Assembly (NCBI GenBank): GCA_964607765.1
Contig: CAZSNT010000034.1
Span: 1 to 64,000, forward strand
DNA: 64,000 nucleotides
DNA from: CAZSNT01 sp964607765
GTDB lineage: Bacteria; Verrucomicrobiota; Lentisphaeria; Oligosphaerales; JABHEG01
Direction: 5' to 3'
Shown: positions 10,080-17,716 of the stretch, in pieces
Layout: every line of letters begins with the position of its first letter
How positions within the stretch are numbered: position 1 is the stretch's first letter
Notes under the pieces: model-generated
The model's input: the letters and a program-made list of their open reading frames with translations, nothing else
The model's database searches: none
Told to the model about the DNA's origin: nothing
Made by a program: the position numbers and the translations under genes

Positions 10080-11600
10080 GTGTTGCGCCCCCGATACACT
10101 GCGATTGCCGCACTGGCGCTGCTGCTTGCGGGTCACTGCCATGCCCGGGACCGCTGGGACTGGTACCTGGCCACGGCTGCGTACCAGCGGCTGACGGCTC
10201 ACGAACGGGCCGAGTATCGGCGTGCCAAGGAGTTGCTCTCAAGCGCGCAGTACCGGGCGGCTGCAGCCGTGTTCGACAAATTCATTGCCCAGTTCCCCGA
10301 GTCGGACGCGCTTCCTTACATGATCTTCCTGCGCGGTTACAGTCTGCACCAGGCCAAGGACCGCTTCACTGCAATCAAGTCCTACAACGAAGTGCTCGAT
10401 TACTTCGGCGACGTCATCGACAGCGCCGCGCCGGCGCTCTATTTCCTCGGTACGGCGCGCTTGGCGAACGGCGACGAGCGGCAGGGCTTGGCCGCGCTGA
10501 AGGAAATGGTTGAGGACGAAGACTACCGCCAGCATCCCCTGGCTGCCGGGGCGCTGCGGCGGCTGGCGGACAATCACCTGAAGAACAAGGAGCCGGCCAA
10601 AGCGGTTCGTTACTGGCGTCAGGTCCACGACGACTTCACCAAGAGCAATCGGCGCGAAGCCAGCGAAGCCCTTTCCAGCCTGATCCGGTACGCCGTCGAC
10701 ACGGGCACGTACGATGAGCTGATGGCGTGGTGGGTGGTCCCGGAGCGCGCCGACAAGGCGGCCTACCGCCGGTCCGTGGCGGACCGGGTCTGGAACAGCG
10801 TCTGGTGGTATCTCCATCGCCAAGGCAGCAAGTACGCCGACAAGAAGCAGGGGTTCGCCGAGTTCTTCGGAACGCAGAAGACCTGGTACGAGCAGGCCGG
10901 TGTGCACTGGGAGTTCTACTCACGCGACCTGCGGTTTCGGGCCCGGCACCGGCTGGACGAGACCGCGATGCGAGAGCGCGTGGACGAGGCGTCCCGGTAC
11001 GTGGCGACGCTGGAGGATCCCGAGACGCGTGACTCGCGCTTCGGGCAGCTGGCGGAGTGGTTGCGCGAGGCGGGCCAATACGACCGTGCCCGATTCGTTG
11101 CCGGCAAGATCGGGCAGCCCGCACAATCGCGATTCAGCCAGGCTGCCATCCTTAAGAGCGAAGGCAGATTCAAGGAGGCCGGCACACTCTACGAGGAGAT
11201 CGAGGGCATGGGCGAGGACGGGGCCGTGCGCCGTGCCAAGGAGGCGCGGGGCCACCTGTATCGGGAGCAGCTGGGACGGTATGAGGAAGCGATCGCGCTC
11301 TACCGGGAGCTGGCTGACCCGCCGCGGAGTCTGTGGTGGATCGCGGACTGCTACCTGCGCTGGAAGAAGCTCCCCGACGCTATTCAGAGCTACACGGAGA
11401 TCGAGAACAGTTTTCCCAACGAAGCGGCCAAGGCGGCGTGGTACAGAGCATACCACTACGACCGTGCCGGCAACAAGAAGATGGCGATTGCAGCGGCCCG
11501 ACGTGTGCTGAAAATGTACCCGGAAAGCCAGGAATCCTCCTCCGCACACCAACTGCTTGAGAAGCATGGAATCAGAACGGGCGGCGGCGTGCTGGAGTGA
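10080..11600 (+). CDS. Exported TPR protein of the ExbBD cluster
   Basis: I chose the GTG at 10080, six bases after the upstream stop, because it opens directly onto a signal peptide (ALALLLAGHCHA then RDRWDW). An upstream in-frame ATG would overlap the previous gene and add a non-signal leader. The mature protein, about 485 residues, consists of TPR-type helical hairpins such as SAQYRAAAAVFDKFIAQFPE and YEEAIALYRELADP. The Cys near the cleavage site is not in a good lipobox, so it is probably a soluble periplasmic protein. The tight spacing indicates co-translation with the giant scaffold and with the next TPR gene, 21 bases downstream. No enzymatic motif was seen. Confidence 0.8.
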   Translation: MLRPRYTAIAALALLLAGHCHARDRWDWYLATAAYQRLTAHERAEYRRAKELLSSAQYRAAAAVFDKFIAQFPESDALPYMIFLRGYSLHQAKDRFTAIKSYNEVLDYFGDVIDSAAPALYFLGTARLANGDERQGLAALKEMVEDEDYRQHPLAAGALRRLADNHLKNKEPAKAVRYWRQVHDDFTKSNRREASEALSSLIRYAVDTGTYDELMAWWVVPERADKAAYRRSVADRVWNSVWWYLHRQGSKYADKKQGFAEFFGTQKTWYEQAGVHWEFYSRDLRFRARHRLDETAMRERVDEASRYVATLEDPETRDSRFGQLAEWLREAGQYDRARFVAGKIGQPAQSRFSQAAILKSEGRFKEAGTLYEEIEGMGEDGAVRRAKEARGHLYREQLGRYEEAIALYRELADPPRSLWWIADCYLRWKKLPDAIQSYTEIENSFPNEAAKAAWYRAYHYDRAGNKKMAIAAARRVLKMYPESQESSSAHQLLEKHGIRTGGGVLE

Positions 11601-11621
11601 CACTTGAAGCAAGGAGACGTC

Positions 11622-13832
11622 ATGAGATACCGTTTTGTGCTGCCACTCGCTCTACTGACATCCCTGTGTCTCTGTTCCGTGCAGGCTGCGCGTAAGCCCG
11701 TGAAGAGTCGGGGCGGCTCGGAAGAGGCGAAAATGGCCTACCGGGTGCACTCTCTGATCCGGAACGCGGAAACGCTGCTCGCAGAGAATCAGGTGGAGCG
11801 CGGCGAGAAACTGCTCGCGTCGATCCCGCGTTTGTACCCCAAGAGCGACGCGCGTTTCAAGGCTCACCTGGTTTTGGGCAACCACTACCTCGGCAAGGGC
11901 TCGACCGAGCTGGCGCTGAAGCAGTTCCTCGCCGCGTCGGTCAGCGCGCGGGCCGACGAGCAGGCGGAAGCCGCCTACAGCATCGGCATCTGCCACTACA
12001 CCATGGCTGAGTTTGATCGCGCCTTTGCCACACTGCGGAAAGTCACCGACGACTTCCCCGGCAGCATCTTCGCCAATGAAGCCTACTACTATATCGGGCT
12101 GTGTCACTTCAAGCTGCAGCGTTGGTCACGCGCCGTTGAGGCGCTCAAGAAGGTGGGCACGAGCGTCAGTGCGGAGGCAACGGAGGACGTGACTCTCGCC
12201 GAAGCGGGACAGCGGCTGTACGTGCGGGTCGATGACCAGGATCTGATCGTGCTGCGAGGCGGGCAGGCACGCATCGATGTGTCAGTGCGCGCTGCGTCGG
12301 GTGACGAGGAGACCGTGGCGTTGGCGCCCCTCGGCCAGTCCGGCACGAGCTACGTGGGTTCGATCGAGACGCCCGCCGGCACACCCACGCCCGGCAACGG
12401 CGCTCTGGAGATCCGCGGCGGCGATGAGGTCACAGTGGACTACGTGGACGATCACACGCACGGCGGCGAGCGGGGCGCACGGCGCCTGGCCCGGATCCGG
12501 ATGGTCTCCACAGCGAGCATCGGGTTCACCGACGGCGCCTTCCGCGAGTACACCGAAGGTGTGTTCGCAGGGCAGCCCTTCTTCGTCCGCGTCCGGGATC
12601 AGGACGCGGACACGTCGGACCGGCTCGACACGTTGAGCGTCGCCGCAACCGTGCGCTACAAGCAGAAAGCGTCCGACGCGGATGCGGACAGGACCGGCGT
12701 CGACCTGACAGGCGACGCGGAGAAGATTCGGGTCCGCAGCTCCGCCTCGCTGCAACTGACCGAAACCGGGCCGCACACGGGCGTGTTCGTCGGTGGCGGG
12801 CATGTGCACGAGTTGGCTGACGACGAAGACACCCAGGCGCTGGCGAGCCGCGGCGAGTTGGTGGCGGCCCGGGGCGACGAAATTGCCCTCGACTACGAGG
12901 ACGCGGAGCACATAGCGGGTCGCGAGCCGGTTGTGCGCACCTACGTTGCCAAGATGCTCGTGGGCAGCATCCAGGACGTGCGGATCGAGCACCGCGAGGT
13001 GGACGACGAGGATCTGAAGGCGCGCAAGAGCTTGATCGAGGCGAAGATATTCCTCAGACTCGGGCAGGTTTTCAAGGACGTGGGGTTGCGCGAGAAGGCG
13101 GCCGAGAAGGCGGACGAGGGCTTGGAGTTGGTGGAGCAGGTACTGCGGATTGGTGTGAAGGCCGGAATTGACGGCAGCCTGGTCGAGGAGGCGTTCAATG
13201 TCAAGTGGGAGCTGTTGCTCGTCCAGGATAAGCTGAACGAGGCGATCCGCGTCTGTCACGACCTCATTCGGCTGTTCCCCAATTCATCCCTGGCTGACCA
13301 CGCGCTGCTGCGCATCGGCATGACGCGAATGGAGTCTGCCGACGAGGCCGAACGGAAGGAGGCGACGAGTATCTTCCAGTCCCTGCTCCGCCTGCCTTCG
13401 TCCGCGGTCAAGGCCGAAGCCCAGTTCCGGCTGGCGGAGATGGCTGCGGAGACCGCAATCGCGCAGTGGGAGCGTAACAAAGACCGCAGCGGCCGCCCCA
13501 ACATGAGCGCTGCGCTGCGTGCTTACAAAGCGTGCGCGGACCGGTATCCGGAGTCGCCGTTCGCCGCAGAGTCCCTGGACAAGATCTCCAGCTACTACAT
13601 CCAAGTTCAGGATTACCGCCGCGCCATCGAGCTCATGGAGCAGGTGTTCCAGGACTACCCGGACGCCGCGTTCCTGGACAGCATGCTGTTCAAGTGGGCT
13701 GTGGCGGCGTACCGGCTGAACGACTACACCGCGGCCAAGGCGCAGATCGACCGCCTGCTGTTCGAGTATCCCAACTCGGAGTTCGCCCCTAAAGCGAAGA
13801 AGGTGCAGGAGGCGATCGCGAAGAAGCTCTGA
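11622..13832 (+). CDS. Exported TPR protein with beta-sandwich inserts
   Basis: The protein has 736 residues. The ATG at 11622 follows a good AAGGAG site and opens a signal peptide (MRYRFVLPLALLTSLCLCSV, then QA-A). An N-terminal TPR block (to about 180) is followed by beta modules at roughly 195-430. These share the pattern seen in the giant protein: VRDQDADTSDRLDTLSV, then TETGPHTGVFVGG. A C-terminal TPR block ends with YRRAIELMEQVFQDYPD. The shared unusual module ties this protein physically or evolutionarily to the 2484-residue one, and it probably belongs to the same periplasmic assembly. No catalytic site was seen. Confidence 0.8.
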   Translation: MRYRFVLPLALLTSLCLCSVQAARKPVKSRGGSEEAKMAYRVHSLIRNAETLLAENQVERGEKLLASIPRLYPKSDARFKAHLVLGNHYLGKGSTELALKQFLAASVSARADEQAEAAYSIGICHYTMAEFDRAFATLRKVTDDFPGSIFANEAYYYIGLCHFKLQRWSRAVEALKKVGTSVSAEATEDVTLAEAGQRLYVRVDDQDLIVLRGGQARIDVSVRAASGDEETVALAPLGQSGTSYVGSIETPAGTPTPGNGALEIRGGDEVTVDYVDDHTHGGERGARRLARIRMVSTASIGFTDGAFREYTEGVFAGQPFFVRVRDQDADTSDRLDTLSVAATVRYKQKASDADADRTGVDLTGDAEKIRVRSSASLQLTETGPHTGVFVGGGHVHELADDEDTQALASRGELVAARGDEIALDYEDAEHIAGREPVVRTYVAKMLVGSIQDVRIEHREVDDEDLKARKSLIEAKIFLRLGQVFKDVGLREKAAEKADEGLELVEQVLRIGVKAGIDGSLVEEAFNVKWELLLVQDKLNEAIRVCHDLIRLFPNSSLADHALLRIGMTRMESADEAERKEATSIFQSLLRLPSSAVKAEAQFRLAEMAAETAIAQWERNKDRSGRPNMSAALRAYKACADRYPESPFAAESLDKISSYYIQVQDYRRAIELMEQVFQDYPDAAFLDSMLFKWAVAAYRLNDYTAAKAQIDRLLFEYPNSEFAPKAKKVQEAIAKKL

Positions 13833-13973
13833 GGGATGCGTGAGGCGCGAGGCCGGGTGCATGAGTCACTGAGTCATCTGGTCACTGAGTCACGTCCTCA
13901 CGGGGAATCGAGCAGGAGGCCGACGAGCGAATGACGAACAACGAATAGCGAACAACGACTGAAGGCAGACGCG
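13833..13973. repeat. Intergenic short-period repeats (8-mer and 7-mer)
   Basis: The gap between the third TPR gene and exbB holds two unrelated short-period arrays. At 13863-13894 the unit GAGTCACT recurs four times with one slip. At 13929-13959 a strict heptamer series runs GAATGAC, GAACAAC, GAATAGC, GAACAAC. An exbB ribosome site is not obvious between the array and the ATG. The arrays may separate this cluster into two transcripts. Confidence 0.75.
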
Positions 13974-14624
13974 ATGCTCGAACACATTCTGGACGGCGGA
14001 ATGATCATGATACCGCTGCTGTTGCTGTCCGTGACGGCTGTGGCGGTGATTCTGGATCGGCTGGCGGTCTTCCGCAACGCGGAGGTCGACGCTGCGCCGC
14101 TGCGCCGGCAGGTCATGAGCTTGATCCAAGCCGGCGAGCTGGACGAGGCGGTCGACGCCTGTCACGCGGCGGGCGGCCCGATCGCGACCATTCTGATGTC
14201 CGGGCTGACCAAGTTCCGCAGCCTGGCGCAGCGCGGCGGCATGTCGCTCGCCGAGATCAAAGACGACGTTGCCGAGACCATGACGGACTACGCGCCGCAC
14301 ATCGTGGACCTGCTCGAGGAGCGTCTGAACCTGCTGACGATGATTGCGACCGTGTCGCCGTTACTCGGGATGACGGGCACGGTCACGGGCATGATCCGCT
14401 CGTTCTCATCGCTTGCCGCCGAAGGCATGGCGGCTGAAGCGGTGGGCAGCGGCATCTCGGAAGCGTTGGTCACCACGGCGGCGGGGCTGATCATTGCCAT
14501 CCCGGCCGTGGTCGCCTACAACATCTTCACGCGCAAGATCGACCGCTGCACACTCGAGATGCAGGAGTCGGCCACCGAGTTGATGGAAGTGCTCAAACTG
14601 GTGTACCGGGAAGAGCAGGTCTGA
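13974..14624 (+). CDS. MotA/TolQ/ExbB proton channel family protein
   Basis: The protein has 216 residues, the usual size for TolQ/ExbB. Three membrane segments are visible: near residues 7-26 (IMIPLLLLSVTAVAVILD), near 120-142 (MIATVSPLLGMTGTVTGMI) and near 163-182 (ALVTTAAGLIIAIPAVVAYN). The middle one carries the family's P-L-L-G-M-x-G-T-V signature. It forms the inner-membrane proton channel with ExbD-type partners and powers envelope work. The stop codon overlaps the next start (TGATG), so translation is coupled. The role is certain at family level; the powered machine is unknown. Confidence 0.92.
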   Translation: MLEHILDGGMIMIPLLLLSVTAVAVILDRLAVFRNAEVDAAPLRRQVMSLIQAGELDEAVDACHAAGGPIATILMSGLTKFRSLAQRGGMSLAEIKDDVAETMTDYAPHIVDLLEERLNLLTMIATVSPLLGMTGTVTGMIRSFSSLAAEGMAAEAVGSGISEALVTTAAGLIIAIPAVVAYNIFTRKIDRCTLEMQESATELMEVLKLVYREEQV

Positions 14625-15055
14625 TGCGGCTGAAGCGCAGGGAACGTGAATCGATCGAGATCGACATGTCGGCGTTTGCCGACTTGGCGTTCCTGCTGAT
14701 CATCTTCTTCATCCTGACCACGACGCTCGAGCAGTTCATTGGCGTGAAGCTGGACATCCCTGCCGGGGTCGAGAAGCAGGAGCAGGAGCAGGCCGAGCAG
14801 TTGACTGTCAGCCTGTCCCAGACCACGATCCACTACGGCGCGGACGCGGAGAAAATAACACTCGAGCAGCTGACCGCCGCACTCGCCGCGGAGAATTTCG
14901 CCGAGCGTGCGCCGAACGAACGTGTCGTGCTCGTGGATACGCGGGACGATGTCCCGTTCGACCGTTACTTCAAAGTTGTCACAGCCATCGCGAACGCAGG
15001 TGGCGTGACCGGGCTGATCAAGCGTGCTGGAACGCGCCCCGCCGCGGGGCGCTGA
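14624..15055 (+). CDS. ExbD/TolR-family protein, first copy
   Basis: The protein has 143 residues: a short basic cytoplasmic N-terminus, one membrane helix (FADLAFLLIIFFILTTTL) carrying the conserved Asp that transduces proton flow (A-D-L-A-F-L-L), and a periplasmic domain. It overlaps exbB by one base. Two ExbD-like subunits encoded in tandem are common in Planctomycetota-like and Bacteroidota-like clusters, where they may form hetero-oligomers. Confidence 0.92.
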   Translation: MRLKRRERESIEIDMSAFADLAFLLIIFFILTTTLEQFIGVKLDIPAGVEKQEQEQAEQLTVSLSQTTIHYGADAEKITLEQLTAALAAENFAERAPNERVVLVDTRDDVPFDRYFKVVTAIANAGGVTGLIKRAGTRPAAGR

Positions 15056-15087
15056 GACCGTGCACGTGTGTGAGGAAGAGCCGCAGC

Positions 15088-15498
15088 ATGCAGTTCGCAC
15101 GCAGGAAGAGAAAACGTCGGATCGCCGTGCCTGTCACGGCGATGGGCGATATCGCGTTCCTGCTGATCATCTTCTTCATGCTGGCCTCGCAGTTCGCGAA
15201 GGAGAGCCACGTCCGGGTCGAACGCCCGTCGGCCCGGGACCTGGTCGAGCTCGAGAAAGGCCCGGTCTGGGTCAGCCTGGACGCCGCGGGCGAGCTCTGG
15301 GTGGACGGCGAGAGCAGCTCACTGGCCGAGGTAGGGTCGACGGTCGAGCAGTTGCTCGAGAGTCGGCACGAGAAGAGTGTGCTGGTGAAAGTCGACAAAG
15401 CCGCCCTGAAGAACAAGTACGAGCCGCTGCTCATCGAGTTGAGCCTGGCCGGGGCGACGATCTCGCTTGTAGGAATGGAAGAACCGATCACGCCATAA
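15088..15498 (+). CDS. ExbD/TolR-family protein, second copy
   Basis: From the ATG at 15088 the protein has 136 residues; an in-frame GTG at 15070 would add six. A strongly basic start (QFARRKRKRR) precedes the membrane helix GDIAFLLIIFFMLASQF with the conserved Asp, then a periplasmic ExbD domain. The sequence differs clearly from the first copy, so this is an old paralogue rather than a recent duplication. It completes the ExbB-ExbD-ExbD motor set. Confidence 0.9.
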   Translation: MQFARRKRKRRIAVPVTAMGDIAFLLIIFFMLASQFAKESHVRVERPSARDLVELEKGPVWVSLDAAGELWVDGESSSLAEVGSTVEQLLESRHEKSVLVKVDKAALKNKYEPLLIELSLAGATISLVGMEEPITP

Positions 15499-15524
15499 CG
15501 AGAATTTGTCACGGGACCTAAGCA

Positions 15525-15601
15525 CGATGTGCCTCGCCCTGCCAGGTCTTCTTCGCCCACGACACGAGGTCGTGGGGGTCTTGCACGGCGTAGTCATTAG
15601 C
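15525..15601. repeat. Dispersed hairpin element, copy 1
   Basis: The 117-bp gap before the next gene contains a perfect hairpin at 15556-15576 (CCCACGAC, 5-base loop, GTCGTGGG). Read on the minus strand, it and about 20 flanking bases match a second element at about 31954-31995. There is no T-run, so it is not a standard intrinsic terminator. The minus strand could encode a 25-residue peptide from a TTG, but the evidence is too thin for a gene call. Confidence 0.55.
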
Positions 15602-15615
15602 CAATGAGGGCGATA

Positions 15616-16161
15616 ATGAGCGACACACCAACAGACCCGGGCAGCGAGATCACGCGGCTGCGGGAGGAGAACGAGCGGCTGAGGCAGGCGCTGGTCGCTG
15701 CCGAGACGCGCAAAGGCGTGCAGTTGGCGGAAGCCGTCGACTGGGAGGAGGAACGCCAGCAGTGCGATGTGCTCCTCGAACCGCTGCGCAGCGGGCCTCT
15801 CGGCAAGCGCCTGGCTACGTCGACCATCATCCATGTGGCCCTGCTCCTGGTGACGTCGCTCGGGTTCCTGTTCCTCTGTCTGAAGCATGGCTCGCTCGAT
15901 CCGCGCGCTGCCCAGGCAGCTGAAGAACAGGCACCGAAAGAGGACGCCGACGGGCAGGACGCAGCGGCACGGCCAGACAACGCAGAACCGCCCGGCGCGG
16001 CGCCCGACTCCGGGTCAAAGGCACGGCCCGGTGCCGCGAACGCATCCGACACCGGGAAGACGCCCGTTGAGAAGGCGGTCCAGGAGACCTCCACAGAGCG
16101 CCCAACCGAGTCCGATGTGGACCTGTTCGACGACGACTTCGACGTGGATCTGAAGCCGTGA
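15616..16161 (+). CDS. Coiled-coil single-pass membrane protein of the ExbBD cluster
   Basis: The protein has 181 residues. The ATG at 15616 has a GAGGG site; an earlier in-frame ATG at 15604 has none. The N-terminus is a coiled coil (ITRLREENERLRQALVAAE). A membrane helix follows near residues 68-90 (STIIHVALLLVTSLGFLFLC). The rest is a long disordered acidic/Ala-Pro periplasmic tail ending in DVDLFDDDFDVDLKP. The topology is TonB-like, but there is no TonB C-terminal domain. I do not recognise the family. Its GTGA overlap with the next gene argues for a shared complex. Confidence 0.7.
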   Translation: MSDTPTDPGSEITRLREENERLRQALVAAETRKGVQLAEAVDWEEERQQCDVLLEPLRSGPLGKRLATSTIIHVALLLVTSLGFLFLCLKHGSLDPRAAQAAEEQAPKEDADGQDAAARPDNAEPPGAAPDSGSKARPGAANASDTGKTPVEKAVQETSTERPTESDVDLFDDDFDVDLKP

Positions 16162-17351
16162 GTTCCGGAATCCCGAAACGGATCGCCGCCGCACTGCGGC
16201 GGCTGCAGCTGCAGCACTCCTACCGCAACCGCTGGTTGGGGGTGTTCTACGCCGCGGGTGCGTGGCTGCACCTGCACACGCGGCGTGCTCTGCAGAGCGC
16301 GGGTGCGCGGCTGGTCCAAATCCCCCAGTTGGGACCGCGCCTTGCCCGGGCGCTGGCGGCCGTGCGCTCCCGGTTCTCGAGCTCGGACACCGATGCGTTC
16401 CCGGCCGCTCTGAGTTGGTCCCTGTTCCTGCATCTGCTGGTGCTGCTGATCGTGCCTCTGCTCCTGACCATGGGCAGCTGCCAACAGCGGTACACGATCC
16501 CGGCAGGCGGTGTCGAGACCGCGCTCCAGGTGCAGGTTGAGCAGCAGCAGACCGAGGACCAACTGGTCTTCAACATGAACAGTGCCATCAGCTACTACGT
16601 GCCGAAGCTGGACGAATCAAAGGTCCTCGAGGACGTGGATGAGGACACGCGAAACATCTACCAGGCGGGGCAGGTCGGGGCCGGCGCCGGACAGGGCGGC
16701 GGCTATGCAGGCGGCATGCCCAACGCCGAGGTGCGGTTCATTCGGCTCAAGTACGACGGCGGCGACTGGGATCAGCAGATGGGCAAAGGCGCAGATTACA
16801 ATTTCCTCGCCACAATGAACAAGCTGACCGGGTTCAAGGTCGCGCGTGACACGGAGGCGATCCGGATCAGTGATCTGAAACGCTTCCCCAGGCACGGCGC
16901 GCCGCCGTTCGTCTACGTGACCGGGAGCCGCGGCCTGCGCGCCAGCTCACGCGAGATCAAGACATTGCGCTGGTACCTGCTCGAAGAGGGCGGGCTGCTG
17001 TTCGCAGACAACGGCGGCGGCAACTTCAACAACAGCTTCCGTGTTCTCGTGCGGCAGACGCTGCCCGGCAAGAGACTGCTCGACATCCCCAACGACGACC
17101 CCATCTACCGGGAGCCGTTCGTGTTCCCCAACGGCGCGCCGCCGCTGTGGCACCACTCCGGGACACGGGCGCTCGGCGTCAAACACGAGGGGCGCTGGAT
17201 CGTGTTCTATCACCAGGGCGACATCAACGATGCCTGGCAGGACGGCGGCTCCGGCGCCAGCGACGCCCTGCGCGGCCAAGCGTTCCGGCTCGGCATCAAC
17301 GTGGTGCACTACGCCTTCCGGCAGTACCTGGCTAAACACGGCAAAGGCTGA
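16158..17351 (+). CDS. DUF4159 domain membrane-anchored protein
   Basis: The protein has 397 residues and starts at a GTG overlapping the previous stop (GTGA). An amphipathic N-terminus of about 90 residues leads to a membrane helix near 93-113 (LFLHLLVLLIVPLLLTMG). After a Gly-rich linker (GAGAGQGGGYAGG) comes a DUF4159 domain from about 190 to the end: VRFIRLKYDGGDWDQ, ADYNFL, then the flavodoxin-like GGLLFADNGGG, GHEGRW-like (KHEGRWIVFYHQGD) and NVVHYAF segments. DUF4159 genes commonly sit beside TPR and ExbBD genes in related phyla. The function is unknown; it is probably the periplasmic effector of this motor. Confidence 0.82.
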   Translation: MSSGIPKRIAAALRRLQLQHSYRNRWLGVFYAAGAWLHLHTRRALQSAGARLVQIPQLGPRLARALAAVRSRFSSSDTDAFPAALSWSLFLHLLVLLIVPLLLTMGSCQQRYTIPAGGVETALQVQVEQQQTEDQLVFNMNSAISYYVPKLDESKVLEDVDEDTRNIYQAGQVGAGAGQGGGYAGGMPNAEVRFIRLKYDGGDWDQQMGKGADYNFLATMNKLTGFKVARDTEAIRISDLKRFPRHGAPPFVYVTGSRGLRASSREIKTLRWYLLEEGGLLFADNGGGNFNNSFRVLVRQTLPGKRLLDIPNDDPIYREPFVFPNGAPPLWHHSGTRALGVKHEGRWIVFYHQGDINDAWQDGGSGASDALRGQAFRLGINVVHYAFRQYLAKHGKG

Positions 17352-17716
17352 TGCACGGACGCCTTCCTGGAACTCCGGCTGCCCGATGGCGCTGGCGATG
17401 CCGTTAGACCAGTCAAGGGGGAAGCTGACACCCCCTCCCCAGAAAACGTCACGATACTCACTGACCGTTCGCCTGAAGAGGACAGAGACGCCCGTTGCCA
17501 CAGTCGGAGAGGGCACATCGAGAGGCACTCCTTGTGGCAACGCCCGTCTCGGGTGTTCTGGCGGATCCGGGTTCCGACAGTAGGCCGCACGGCCCCCGGG
17601 CGGCGCCTCCGGAATGGCGGCTGGGGGCCATCCGCCGTACAGGGAAACGGCCCAAGCGTATTCCGTATGACCATGTGTGCCAAGGCGTCCGGCCTGACGA
17701 CGTTACGCAGGCGTGA
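17352..17716. other. Gene-free gap with an inverted repeat and a 60-bp palindrome
   Basis: The gap separates converging genes. At 17485-17503 and 17530-17550 an inverted repeat (GACGCCCGTTGCCACA versus TGTGGCAACGCCCGTC, one mismatch) could form a long hairpin. At 17580-17640 lies one copy of the window's dispersed GC-rich palindrome. No convincing reading frame was seen. Confidence 0.6.
17580..17640. repeat. Dispersed GC-rich palindrome, copy A
   Basis: The left arm GCCGCACGGCCCCCGGGCGG and right arm GGCGGCTGGGGGCCATCCGC are imperfect reverse complements around a short GC-rich centre, with GTA...TAC ends. Copies with the same core occur near 38.5, 44.3, 52.5 and 53.7 kb, always between genes. 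It resembles REP-type elements in layout, but no RAYT transposase is in the window. Confidence 0.75.
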
